Source: Isoetes taiwanensis
Lineage: Eukaryota > Streptophyta > Lycopodiopsida > Isoetales > Isoetaceae
Assembly (NCBI GenBank): GCA_021234155.1
Contig: JAJEKV010000074.1
Location: 1,789,700 to 1,853,699, forward strand
Reading direction: 5' to 3'
Length of the DNA: 64,000 bases
The first letter of the stretch is position 1. Every line of letters starts with the position of its first letter. The notes beneath the pieces are model-generated. The model saw nothing but the letters and a program-made list of their open reading frames with translations. It was not told the DNA's origin and searched no databases. The position numbers were made by a program, and so were the translations under genes. Shown in pieces: positions 11,829 to 24,200 of this stretch.

Positions 11829-12389
11829 TTTATCAAAAACTTCCCTTGCATCCTCAGTTTGGCTGCCCCCTTTTCACTTCTTCCAAATCCATTTCCCGCA
11901 TTGTAATATCTATCAATCCAGCACAAAAACCAGGATCCAGCATAAATCCAGCACAAACTAAAGAAATCGACCATATCTTTAAGCTATGGCTATTATGCCG
12001 TGAATTCAGAACATGTTTCCCTTCAAGAGGGGAAGAAATCTTATCTCCGAAAAAACTCTGAAAATGCCACAGAAGAAAACGTTGGCGATGCCCGCAGATC
12101 AGAGTTGCAGTAGAGCAGAGCTTGGATCCAGCTGCCATGATGAAATTCAGCTGCAGCAAAGCAGAGTTGGATCTGGCATAGCAGAGTTTAAACAGGGTCA
12201 AATCCCTGGATATTATTTGCAGTGGCGCCCATTTGGGTAGCTCGCTCGAGCAATGCGGTTGTAGATCCCGAGTACAGAGTCGCGGCCTTGCCCAGGATAG
12301 GTTCCAGACGTCTGAAATCCAAATTCTCGACGATAAAGTTAAAAATATGTATTTTTTGAAAAAACGTCACGATATTTTTTAGTCGTACC
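11829..12389. other. Gene-free stretch with GCAGAG-rich repeats
   Basis: Degenerate AGAGCAGAGCTTGGATCC and AGCAGAGTTGGATCTG motifs recur at about 12100-12190. Nothing coding is recognised. Confidence 0.4.
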
Positions 12390-12930
12390 GAAAAAAATTT
12401 ATGCGACTGTGAAAGTTTTTACAGACGTCAAACAAGAAAAACCTGCGTATGCAGAAAAAAAAAAAAAAAAGAAAAAAAAAATTCACGGGCTTTTCGGCGT
12501 GCGTGTAACCTTTTCGTTTCACGACGCCAAACGAAGGTTTCGCGTGACGCCGCTTTCAAATTTCAAATTCAGAAAAAAAAAAAAAATTACCAGCTTTATA
12601 ATTGTTTACAGACGCGGTTTATAGGATTTTATTTGAAATCCAAATTTCAGTCAGTCGTGCAGCGAAAAAAGAAAAAGTTTTTTTTTTTCTTTTTTATTTT
12701 TAGCGTTAACGTCTGCCTAAAAAAAAACATTTTTTTCCGCACAGACGCCGTTTCATCGCTTTTGGCGGCGCAAAAAAACTTTTCGCGTCACGAATTAGAA
12801 GGTTTCGCGTACGCGAAAATCTTCTGACGCCGAAATTTTTTTTTTGCCGTATTTTTTACGTTTTATACGACAAATATGTGTCGTATCATACAATTCATAT
12901 GTATTTCGTATAAAACATACAGCGTATTGA
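12390..12930. other. CpG- and homopolymer-rich island
   Basis: Runs of A or T of 8-16 bases alternate with CpG-dense motifs (GACGCCG, TTTCGCGT, CGTACGCG, ACAGACGC). AGACGC or GACGCC occurs repeatedly across 500 bp. The composition is unlike both flanks. No open frame here looks coding, since the frames are dominated by Lys/Phe runs. Confidence 0.6.
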
Positions 12931-13180
12931 ACCTATCTCTGGCCTTGCCTGGCCACCGATTGAATACATGGAGCTCATATTTTAGGCTGGATTGGAATGC
13001 TAGTACCTACATTCTAAAATCATCCCAAGTGCTGCTGATGCGGCCATCAAAGCGGCGAGAGAGGAATGGGAGCGGCAGAGCACGAAACAGGGAAAAGGCC
13101 GCCGTAGCCGCCGACATAAATGCACTTATTAGGTTCCAATATTATTTGCACGCACGTGTCATTACCAGAATGTTGCATTA

Positions 13181-13208
13181 CTAGTTATGGTGCCCGGCGT
13201 TGCCGGGC
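13181..13208 (-). mobile_element. Helitron 3' terminus (minus strand)
   Basis: Read on the minus strand, a GCCCGGC/GCCGGGC hairpin with an AAC loop (13208-13192) is followed by ACCATAA, then CTAG (13184-13181) and T (13180). This matches the plant Helitron 3' signature and closely resembles the end at 6575-6602. The element extends to the right of 13181. Its 5' end is not located, and the LINE beginning near 13445 may be inserted in it. Confidence 0.75.
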
Positions 13209-13444
13209 TTTAGTAATAATTTGAAGGGATGGTTTGGTAGAACCACATTGATAAAGATAAAGAACCATGAGTAGAAAATTATAGATTTGATCTCGATTAT
13301 TGAACCGTAGAATTGTATAGTATGTTGATTTAGTTTATACGATACTTTTACGAAAATCATTTTATGGTTAGGTCAGGCTTTAGTGACCATATGTGTAGAA
13401 TTGTGGTATATGTTTTGCAAGTTTCCATATAAATAGTTATTAAC
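13209..13444. other. AT-rich interior of the minus-strand Helitron
   Basis: No gene is seen. The base composition changes abruptly to GC-rich at about 13445, which marks the LINE boundary. Confidence 0.4.
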
Positions 13445-13499
13445 ACGGGGCCCCCGCTAACACGGGTTGTTGATGTGCTCCTTGTAATGGGAGCGTTTT

Positions 13500-16400
13500 G
13501 ACCCGCTCTAGAGCCTTAGGGTCCCGAGCTTGCCAAGGAAACAAGCGTCTAGGTACTCCCGCTAGGCCGCCACGATCGGCATTTGCGGTCCGTGACGCGC
13601 ATCCGTGTGCTCGCGACGTTCCATCCGGCGGTAACCATCTCTCTTACCCCTCCAACAGGCCCTAAGCCGCTGCGGACTCATTGCCACAGTGTAAGCCAGG
13701 TGCGGGAGCCGAGCATCACCCATAGTAACCACTTTCTCGAAAATAGACGATGTGTCTATCAAGGGCTGCCCATTTGAGCGGCAAGAATCCGATTTCGCAG
13801 CGAGAATCGATAGGGAGGCTGAAGGTTTCACCCCAAGTGCTCGTGCCAAAAATGCCTACGCGACTGCTCCCAAGTCATTCCATGTCGCCAAAGAGGCGGC
13901 CGGGCCCCAAACCTCGACCCGCATGCGGAAGGACAAAGGCTTCGACCCGGTGCCGGAACAGATGTGACCGATGGCCCCAATCATAGAGCTCGCTGCGGTG
14001 ATCGTTGTTCGCATGGCATAAAGTGCTTTCCAACTTTGTCACCCGCGAAGCGGATAGACGCCTCCGCCAGAGCGAGGAGGGGAACTCCACCCTAGATACT
14101 TGTAGGTGGGCGTGACGCCCGCTGTGCCGCCCCCGATATGTGAGTGCAGGAGGCATGGGGTGACGTGAAGAGGATATGAGAACCACCCCGGTCTTGGCCG
14201 ATTCACGCCAAGATGTTCAGAAGCCCCGACAAAATGTGTCTAGGGCATCCGTGTGAGATCGCGATAGCTTCGGGGGTGGGGGCCAGGCCAACATCGCCCC
14301 GTGATAGATGAGCCGGGCGGATGACCCGTGCAAAAGCAGATGCCATCCCCCATGCTTTCGAAGCCGTGGCTCTAAGCCCGACAATGTAGAGGCCAAAAAA
14401 GTGTTGGCGAGAGGGGGCAACCCCGCCGACCCCGATACTCTTGGTGAATGCTTGGCCCGGCTTACCGCATCCCCGCCAAAACAACTCTCATACAATCAGA
14501 TATGGCATTCTCGGCGGTGCAATGGAGCCCCCTTGACGATCTAGCCCACAGCTTTTTCGGGGAACCGTATCAAAAGCCTTCGCGAAGTCCACAAAGCAAA
14601 CAATACAAGTCCGCCGATGATTCCTGTCTTCCTTCAATCGCTCGCGGTAAAAGATATGGTCAATCGTTGAGTGGCGGGGTCTAAAAAGCCCTGCTTTGTG
14701 TGAGGGCTTCGCACATCCGCCGCCTCTGCCCGGGTCAGCGGCCTTCGAGAATGCCGACCAACAGTTTGGCAAATCCGAGCTGACCATGATCGTCCCAGAA
14801 TTGGCGGGACAAAGGTGGGTCGCCGCCTTGTGAATGGGAACAACCACGCTTGTGGTCCATTGTCTGGGAGACCTTCCCCGCAATGCTCGTTGAGCGGGGT
14901 AGTGAGGACTGCAGACAAGTGGCTGCTCCGCCCATTTGAGTAACTTCGGTGCGCATACCATCGAGGTCATTTTGCCTTCCCATTAGCCGGCCCGCTTGTG
15001 CCCCTCCTCAACATCCTCCTCCACAAGAACCAATGGGGGTATGGGCGCACGCTGCCCCCGGGCGCGGGTCATAGAGTTTGAAGTACTCTTTATTCCCCTT
15101 CGCCGGGTGTGATGTCCCCTCAGAGGGCCGGGCTGGCCTTCGGCACTCTCAAGGCCAAAAGGTTCGAGGATGAGGTGTCAGAAGCCGAACATCTCCCCCG
15201 ATGCCCCGGTAAGGTACCGCTTTGTCTCCTTCGGATGGGCTGGCATGCAGGTGGTGGTGGCCTCGCAAGCGGGTACCGGATCCGTATCGTGACGGAGCTG
15301 CCTGCATTCTTTACACTCGATCAAACCCGGTTATGCGGGAATGTTGCCGACCTCGAAGCGGCGACGCTGGGTCCCCAAAAGCACCACCCACACGATCCCG
15401 TAATAGCGAAGTCACCGGGTCCGTCTGGCCGTTGCTCTAGTGTGGAGGTCCGCAGAATTACGGGAGGGCGCCCATGAGCATCTCTTGGCGTAGTCCTCGC
15501 CCGCTCATAATCTAGTCTCAACCGAGGATGGCGGGGTCGGTATAGTGGGGGTCCGCGGCTTGCCAAACCAAGTCCAAATAAAGTGGGAGGTGATTCGAAG
15601 TCGACCTCCTCATCCCGGTATGCGTGCCCACCCTAAACGACCGACGAGATGCATATCTTGGCGCAACCATTGAGCCCATAGTCCATCACACCAGACCTCC
15701 CCCACGATTGTCCCGTCATGCATGTGCACTTGCGGTGAATCAGACCCGTGATAGGCCATTGCAAATTATCAAGTCAAAAATACCACATAGCAGAGCAACT
15801 GTGCGCCAAAGCGAAAGTGACTGGCCGCCATCCGATCCTCGTGGGCGAGGTTGTTTCGGGCGGGGCGAATCGCAGGACATCGTCGGCCTGGGGGTCAAGT
15901 CGCATGGGCTGCTCTACTCTCGTCCGTGCATTGAAGTTCCAAGAAGGACGACCCTACCCAACCGGCTGGTGCTGCTGTATGTCATCATATAGATCGACAT
16001 AAGGGTCCATCCTATCCCGACGGGGTGGCTGCGATAGAAGGTGCTCTCTGCGTGAGGGAAATAACAACAGCGCCAGAAAAAGAGGGTTGCCACCGGTATT
16101 ATGCACATGAACCCACAAGTACCGGCTACGGTTGTCCGTCCGGTTTCTCGAGGATAAACCAATGTGCCAAGGTTGTCCAGTAGTAGCAAGCCACTCCACC
16201 ATGACCCCTCCGGCCCTGCATGTGCATTGAAGACCGAGAAATGTTGGTAACCCTACAGATCGTAGCCTGCTTTGTGCCAAAGATGCTCCCATGTCTCCAT
16301 GAGAAAGATGAGATCCATATCGGCTGCCACGCGGAGTTCAAACTGCCCCCTTCGCCAAGGGAAGCCTCGACAATTCCATGAGACCACCCGAAGGCACAAT
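13500..16400 (-). pseudogene. LINE ORF2: APE endonuclease and reverse transcriptase
   Basis: Endonuclease motifs come first: DLIFLMETWEHLWH-like near 16320, VAGTCGFMCII near 16100 and VVLLGD(F)NAR-like near 15930. Reverse transcriptase follows at 14970-14490: LLKWAEQPL, VVPIHKA, NSGTIMV, AGLFRPRHSTIDHIFYRERL and CFVDFAKAFDTVPR, which are classic LINE RT blocks. Downstream, SHTDALDTFC (about 14250) follows the place where the YADD catalytic motif should be. That site now reads as an altered, frame-shifted Tyr segment near 14300. Many frame changes split the reading frame. The enzyme would have nicked target DNA and primed reverse transcription. This copy cannot. Confidence 0.8.
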
Positions 16401-16989
16401 TCCTATTTGTCGCCAGGGATGGTGGCGCGCTGCCTGAGTCGCGGGGAGGACGGGGAAGCAGAGGCCGACCGAGAAGTAGATGGAGCCGGAGGCAAAGATG
16501 TGGGTGGAGAGGGCATGGGTCGTGGAGGGAGCAGGAGTAGGAGCGGAGAAGGGGGCCGTGGTAGGAGAAGCGTAAACAGGGCCCACGCGTACCGCGGTTG
16601 GGGCCGCGGCACTGCGCAGCAGATGTCGGGTGTCGCTAAAAAATGTGCATCCTACCGAACCAATCTGCGGCACCCCCGGTGGCTAATGCCTCGACCCCGA
16701 CAAGCTCCCTGTCGTGCCTCTCCCGCTGCACGTGTGAGGTCCCGGCCCACGTCTGGGGATGTCCCCTTCAAAGATCTCGCCCTGGCGCAATATGGCATCA
16801 CGCACTGTGCATCCGCGAACCGTGAATATTACAATGCGGTCCACGGCGGGAGCCCAGCCCCATGACGGGCCGCTTTCGAGAAATGTGAACTGCCTCGGGA
16901 ATGTCATCCCATCGAATGAATGTGTGTCGGATGTTGTGGGCTTAGACTCTCCCGGGCTGTTTCGCATGCCTCGAATCGGGTACTCAGAT

Positions 16990-18005
16990 TAGGCTCTCTC
17001 CAAGGCCCCCGAGTTCCCCGCAACCCTGCTGGTCAAAGGTGAGCGAGGGCCGGGTCCTTCCGTGGGGGTGGTGGTGGCCGGGGGCGTGGAGTGGCTGAGG
17101 GCGGGCGCCAGCATGGGGCCCGGGCCGGGCGCGGGAGGCCGTGGGCTGGTAGCGGCCCGGAGCCGCTCGCCTTGTGAAGCCCGGGAGCACGCCTGCGTGG
17201 CCTCGGGCCGCCGCTGGCCATCTCCCCGCCTCGCGACCGGCCGCAAATGACTATGAACCCCAGGAGACCCCGCTCGTTTTATGGATGGTTGCCCGCAGAA
17301 CCCCCGGAGCCCGTGCTCGAGTAGCGAGCGCGGCTCGAGCCCCAGCACACGCGCCGAGGGGTCGGCTTGTTGTTCCGATCTTTACTCAAGATCCCGGCCG
17401 GTTCGCCATTCCGCAAGAGCACCAGGCTTCCCCAGGTTATGGTGGTGGCCGCCTCCACTGGACTGGGGCCGGTGACACCGCGGACCATCATCTCCTCGCA
17501 TTGCGCTCCCTTTCTTTCTGTGTCATGGTGTCCGAGTGATGAAACACAGTCTAGGGCGGGCCCGCATGACCTCTGCTCCGCTTTGTTGCTGGCGCCGGTG
17601 TGCCAAGCCAAGGCCATCTTCCACATGCGGCAAGGCGGATCTCCGCACTGTGATGCGGTTCTTCGACCACCATTTGCCTTTTGAGCACATGGGATGCCGA
17701 GGACTCCATCTCCACTGCCATGCCGGCCAGGCACCGCTTAGCCCCACCACAAGCACCATCGTTAGCCTCCACTCCCGCTTTGACATGGCTCCATTCGCCG
17801 AGGCAGGGAGTTCCTATGTGGTCCGAAAGCAATCAATCCCTTCCAACCGGGCTGGCCTCGGGGAGGGGGGCCTTAGCCCAGCCCGAAAGCCTCCTTCTTC
17901 ATGGAGGATGACTCTCCCTTGTCCATGATTGCCGATCGGGACCGTTTGTGCGGGCGCCCTCGCCTTGGGTTTCCTGTGCTGGCCCATCTTCCGTGGGCCA
18001 TGACT
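16990..18005 (-). pseudogene. LINE ORF1-like / 5' region
   Basis: Between the tandem 5' units and ORF2, the minus strand has overlapping GC-rich frames rich in Pro, Arg, Gly and Ser. A plausible start is MAHGRWAST at about 18003. A KRQMVVEEPHHS segment and a proline/arginine-rich tract (17221-17033) follow. Position and composition suit an RNA-binding ORF1, but I see no clear coiled coil or CCHC knuckle and the frames are broken. The assignment rests on context. Confidence 0.4.
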
Positions 18006-18007
18006 TT

Positions 18008-18319
18008 CAAAGTTTGAGGGGTCTCTCGGTCGCTTAAAGGGGTGCTTAGAATCCAATTTGGGGACTCGTAAAGGCAGGAAGAGCACCTTTTGGGGGTTTG
18101 GGGGTTTTGGGGGTGCCAAAGTTTAAGGGGTCTCCGGCTGCCTAAAGGGTGCTTAGAATCCAATTTGGAGACTCGAGAAAGGGCAACCTTTTTGGGGTTT
18201 GGGGGTTTTGGGGGTGCCAAAGTTTAAGGGGTCTCTGGCTGCCTAAAGGGTGCTTAGAATCCAATTTGGGGACTCAAGAAGGCGGGCAGAGCACCTTTTG
18301 GGGGTTTGGGGGTTTTGGG
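18008..18319. repeat. Three 101-109-bp tandem units with G-tract triplets
   Basis: Units run 18008-18116, 18117-18217 and 18218-18319. Each contains GTGCTTAGAATCCAATTTGG and ends in GGGGGTTTGGGGGTTTT(GGGGG). They lie at the presumed 5' end of the minus-strand LINE, where tandem promoter monomers are known in some LINEs (for example mouse L1). Three adjacent G tracts make a G-quadruplex, or a C-rich i-motif in the transcript sense, possible. Confidence 0.85.
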
Positions 18320-18450
18320 TCTAGAGAGAGATTGTAAACCCTAGAGAGAGAAAGCCAGAAAGGGGCAAATCAAGGGGGTCTATGCAAGGGGAGTGGGGGC
18401 GCTAGAGAGAGGGAGTAGGGCGCTGGGGAGGGCGCTGGCGCTGGGGTTGG

Positions 18451-21288
18451 AAGAATGGGCAAGGCTCTTAACTCCTCAAGGACTCCAACAAGCCCAAATT
18501 CTTCAATGATAGATAGGTGAGCACGTCCTCTTTCCCAGATGTCTCTTGTCCAAAATTGATGCAGACATCTAGAGTTATGGATGTTCTAAGGTTTAGGGGT
18601 GGGAGGCATGGATTTATAGATGATGGTAATGCCTAGGATTGATGTGAATGATAGCACTCATTATCGTAACATAATACGTTGTAATTTTTTCTATAATGAT
18701 CTTTTCCATAACACATTCAAGAGAAGACTACAAAATAGTTAACATTCCATCTAGAATTTGGCATTGCCATGTATATGTCATGCATGCCCTTGGGATAACA
18801 TCTGACTATAGAACCCCATCTGTTACAATCTACCCAAATAAAGCGTATAGCTCTAGAACGCACATCAATGTTATTGTTTCCACTTTATTTGATGTAGTGG
18901 CAATAATTCAAATGAAACTTCTAATCCTCTAAAAGTTTGGCCATTTGAACCAACAAATTCCAACTTAGATCAACTCCTGTTGCACAATGTTAGCTAGTGT
19001 ACTGCAAAATAAATATTATATTTAGACATTACAATATGAAACATCTGCTACAACCAATGGCGGCAAAAGAACCAAACAAATGTCTTAAAACCTAGAAAGC
19101 TTGAAATGGCTAATGACTTTGCCAATTGTCCACCATTTTCACCTTCTCTGTCACTGGTCCAAGCCTTGAGTAAATCCATTCTCACTTGGAGGCCAGTAAA
19201 AAAGGTTTAAAAGGTCTTAGGTGTTGTGTTCACATATCTTATATCCCGAGTTTCCTGGCATTTCCAGTCTTAGCAACATTATTAAAGTGTCGTGTAGTTT
19301 TTCAAAATTCTAGTTGGCAAAGTGGCATATATCTTGTTTTCAATAACCTAATAAAAGCATAACTAAAATGAGAAATGCAAGAGGAATTTGCTAAGCACTA
19401 TTTAGCAAACATACCTAAGACAATAAATGTTGCAATCATATTTTCTATGCCAATAAGTAAAAACATACATTGTTGATAGTTAAATATGCGTGGTTTTTGG
19501 TCATTGGCTTGCTCTTTGTGAGATGTAGCATTGCCTATCTTTGTGAGATGTAGCATTGCCTAGCTTCATATAAAAATAGAATAATGGCCTAAATATGAAT
19601 CTACGAAAGAAACTATTCATGTGGAAGTTAGTTCAAATTGCTTCAATTGAAATCGTTAACCTAGCTAGCACAACACATAAATACGAATCAACTTAGTTCA
19701 GACTGCTTAAATTGAAGTGGTTAACCTAGCTAGCACAACAGTTTTAAATAGAGAAAACGATGTTATTACCTTCGCCTCTATAATGATATGCACATGTAAC
19801 ATAGGTGGGATTAGCTTTAGGTTCCGACGAATAATCCAATAAATTTAAATAAATGCTTTACAGAAATGCTATCTAGCTGCAGAATAAGAATATATGGTGG
19901 GTGAGTGAAGCATCGAGGTTGCCTTTCCTTCTTGGTGTAGAAGAGAGCTTTGAGTAGTAACCCTTGAGAACCACCTATGCTTAACTTGGGACCTTATTGG
20001 TAAGAAAAGATGCATCTATGCTTAACTTGGGACCTTATTGGTAAGAAAAGATGCATCTATTTGTTGATATTCCAAAGCTCATACCGAACTCCTACATAGT
20101 GTGCTTCCCTGGCAAAATAAAATATGGCATGTTAAAATGGAGAGGGCCTTAGAAAACAATCATTCTACTTAAGCAATGAAGAGAGACTAAGAGAGAAAAG
20201 ATGGTTTAAATTAATGCGGAGGACACAAATATAAAGACAATCTGAGATAATGACAAAGCTACCCGCTTGAAAAGGAACTCCTTTTGCTCCCATTTTTGGC
20301 CCAAGCTAAGAAAGGAGATGGCAATCCCCTTCCAAGATAGAAAATTCCTTCAAAGAACACCCTAAACATACCCTAAACATTCAGTGTCCAAGTCTCAATT
20401 AAAGGAGAAGGGAAAGAACCAGCCTGTACACTTCTTTGTTGTAGATGTGAATCGTTGTGTGGTTTTTATACAACAATTCACAACATAAAAAAAAACCACG
20501 TGTCTAGTTTTGCAAAACCAATAATGGTCCATATCATGTTTTTTGTACTAATTCCAAATTTTATGCTAGTATTTAGAAATCATCATTAGTTTGTAAGATT
20601 GTTTTTAATTGTACATTGATTTAGCAAAATCATTGCTAGTTCATATCATGTTTAATTAATCAATTCTATAATCACATAGTAGTTTTTTAATATTATCAAT
20701 AGTTTAGAAGATGTGTTTTAAGCATATACTGATTATGGAAAACCATTGCTAGTCCGTACTATATTTAATTATATGAATTTAGTTTTTACGATGGTTTATG
20801 GGAATCACCATTAATTTATAGAATGATTTTTCTATATACATTTTTAATATCATAATTTTGGACGCTTTTACGTGGTAGTTGTTGCAAATTTTGGACAATA
20901 TCGAGTTTTTCTTATTGGTTCGAGAACCATGCTAAGTTTTGCATTTCTAAAGTTTTTTGATGTGGTTAGTCACTATGCTTGTTAATAGTTTATTATTCTG
21001 CTAATCATATTATCAGTCTTGTAGTCTTCCAAATGCAAACGTTTTGGGCCTCCATAAAAATGCAAAGCTTCTAACTATAAAGAAAGTGTATATAATGCTT
21101 CATAAAATAAAATACCTTATCAATAAATTTTGCAAAAAAGAAAAAAAATGATGTGTCACGATTGGACATGAACAACACAAAACATTTTGAGCTACACACA
21201 TAAGTTTACAAGAGATTGAACTGAAAGAAAACATAATAGGTCTTTTATGATTACAAAGCAAAAAGAGATGAACAAAGCTCAAGTACCC
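18451..21288. other. Gene-free stretch with local duplications
   Basis: No coding region is supported. Visible repeats: a 24-25-bp tandem pair around TTTGTGAGATGTAGCATTGC (19512-19562); a diverged pair around GGTTAACCTAGCTAGCACAA (about 19625-19672 and 19690-19742); a tandem pair of about 43 bp around CTTAACTTGGGACCTTATTG (about 19974-20060); and a diverged array of about 115-120 bp around CATTGCTAGTTCATATCATG (20508-20850). The last resembles sequence in the 33.5-35.9 kb duplication. Confidence 0.6.
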
Positions 21289-24200
21289 TCAAGTAGAATG
21301 TTTTTCAACCAAGAAGAAGCAAATATTTTTTCCTGTACCTTCCTTCATAACGTTTAAGACCCTTAAAAGACAATCCCAAGACTGCCATCTGTTTTCCACA
21401 TATGAAATTCCCAAACATTGTCGCCCCTTCTTAATTTTTGGTTCTAACCATGTCAGCTCTATCTTTTTATCCTTCTCGTTAACTGCATTAATCCAAGCAT
21501 ACCAATAACCATCATGTGATGCTAAATGTGTGGCACTACCCCGTTTTATAGCTTGAATTGCCACAACATACGAGAGGCCAGATTGGGACATTACCACACT
21601 TATGCATTTGGAGAAGCCTATCCGGCAATTTCGTTGTAATAGTCTCAAATGCAATCAATCTTTTATCTTTCGCTGCTCGCATTGGTAGAAGACATATTTC
21701 TCGAAGAATGTGTTGGACTGGCAAAATAGATTCATGATTGAATGGCTCCATGCTAGTAGTTAAGATAGGCATCCCACTTGGTTCATCAACTTGAACTTTA
21801 TTGTCTTGGATATGATATCTGTAGTAATCTGCTGCAAAATATACACTCGTTTCATCACACTGTTTGTAAGAAAAAATGTATCTCATCTTACCATACCATT
21901 GACAATCCTCAATACCTTATTTTCCACCACAAGCGTATCACCAACTCTAAAAATTGGTCCCCTTATTAGGATAGACTTAAATTCTGAAACTTCACCTCCT
22001 GGAACCTCCCTTAAAGAGTGAAGCTCTTGGATAGCCCTTGCTTCATCTGGCGCACATTCTCTTGTTTTGTGGAATCCAATCAATATACCTTTTCTAGAAA
22101 TAAAAATCCTTCCATTCAATCATGTCATACCTTTTGCATGATTCCCATAATTCAATAGCTATGGGTTGAGACTTTGCATGAAGTACAAAAGTGGAAAACA
22201 CATTCTGATGGACATGTCTTAAAGCTGACTGCAAGTGCATAGTCGCACGCTCTGGAGGTAACAAGCCATCATTGTCTAAACTTTTCAAATGGAAGATCCT
22301 AGAAAACAAGATCTTGTTCTCCACACGTGCATAGGTCAATTCCATCTCTTTCTTATTTGTATGCATTTAAATTAATTTTGCAAACGTGCTCTCAAAGTAA
22401 TAGCACCAAGTAGTATCTGGTGGACCTATTAGTTCTATGTCATCCAAGACATGGCCTTCCCCAATCATGTGCTCAAGAGGTGATGTATTACGGCCACAAA
22501 GAGCATTCCACTGCATACGCCAAGCTTGCAATAACTTTCTAGCAGTACTTATTGTTTGTTCAGACCACCCATTTGTTCTTGCAAAGTCATAGAAAATTCT
22601 AGTAAGATCAGTTGCAATTTGCGAAATGGAAAAGTGTGATGCGGACACTAAATTTGGAGCCACATAGTCTGCATACCATTGGCTGTAGAACTGATGCTCT
22701 TGTGCCTTGAAGAAGCCAAGGCGTTTAAATGGATCTTTCGGACACCTACCAGATTTCATTTTATGTGTCCGACTGCCAATCATGGTTTGCAACCTCTCCA
22801 TAGCGACTTTTTCATTGCCCTCCTCCTTTATCTGATCAAACATAAGCCTATTGCACTTGCGCAGGAGATTCAATGCCAAGGTGTGCATAATGTCCACAAT
22901 AGTATGATGTAATAAATTTAGACCATAAAGGTGAAACAAACCCAAGAACATGCTAGTACCTCGCACACCTGTGTCTCTTGCAGCATTGGACACTCCATCA
23001 TGCAATTCTTGAATGCTTCGAAGTACATGATCCATAGTTTTCTTTGCATCTGGAACTCGTGTTCTTCTCCAAAGATCCTCGTAGTAGTACTTCCCATCAT
23101 TTGCAGCATCTAACACAAGATCGCATCTTCTACATGGTACCTTTCCACCTAAATAAAAAGAAAAAAGTAAAGATTTTGTCAATAGATGCAATCTTATGGT
23201 CAAATGTAAATAAATGCATATCGTCATCATGAAGCAAATCCCAGGAGTACACGTACCTGATGAGAACTTTAAAATTTCGCATTGAGCTGGATGGTCTGCC
23301 GTTATAGCATATAAGAAACACCTTTGGTAGAAGACTTGTGGCAGCCCTGCATGAATATACTCGCTTCCAAGTGCATAATTGACCTTTACTCCAGTTACAA
23401 AAAGGTCCCTAAGCTCATCTACAAGTGGTTGTAGAAAGGGATCTAAGCTGTTAGTACTTGAACTGATTCTTTCCTTTGGAATAAAAAGTACTGGAAATGT
23501 AACATCCCTTATTTTAGCTTCCACATGCTTCCCACCATTCAGAACTACCAATCGGACAACACCACTACTCCTTATTGTGGTCCGGGTTGACTGAAATCCA
23601 TCCCAATGCATCATCAATGCCAAGTTTCTAGGATCGCCAAAGCACTGTGTTCTATGATATGTATCAGGGCGAATACATTGTGGACATGTCAAAGTATACG
23701 TCTGATTACAATCAACAGATTCTTTATGTACATCAGGGCTGAAAGTCTTTATGACAGTTTTGCAGTGCTTGCATAATATTGGTAACTCCCATTTAGTTTG
23801 TGGATCCCAAAAATATTGCATTTCTCTCCATCGCTTTGCATGCCAGCATTCAGAAATCTTGGAAGGCTTCTCGTCGATTCCCTTGCCTATCCATGTTTCC
23901 CGTTGTCGCCAATGCTCATTGTCATTATATGCTATGGTCTTGCTCTGACACCTTAGTCTCATAATGCTGCTGATAGGACTGTATAAAAATGTGACAGCAT
24001 CCTTTCTGGTCTTGTCACAAATTGAGCATGTCTCGTGCTCAATGCAATTAGATTTACTAACCATGAGTCCATTTCTATCCCTTTTGCAGCTGCAGTTCAT
24101 ATCACTGCCATCTTCTATGACCTTGAATTTATAAACTACATCATTATCATGTATACAAACACTGTGCCTTTGCAAAGAAGGCAGGCCCATGTCTGCATGC

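Larger units (their letters stand above)
13445..18450 (-). mobile_element. GC-rich LINE (non-LTR retrotransposon), decayed
   Basis: About 5 kb stands out by high GC and CpG content and encodes LINE proteins on the minus strand. In transcription order there is a CT-rich leader (about 18450-18330), about 3 tandem units of 100 bp (18319-18008), an ORF1-like region (about 18005-16990), and ORF2 endonuclease-reverse transcriptase (about 16400-13500). Frames are broken repeatedly, so the copy is dead. The left boundary is inferred from the composition shift after GGGGCCCCCG. I see no poly-A tail or target duplication. Confidence 0.75.

Noticed and set aside
16272-17928. Long plus-strand GC-rich open frames (up to 197 codons)
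   Set aside because: They are antisense to the minus-strand LINE. Stop codons are rare because of high GC, and the protein motifs are all on the other strand.
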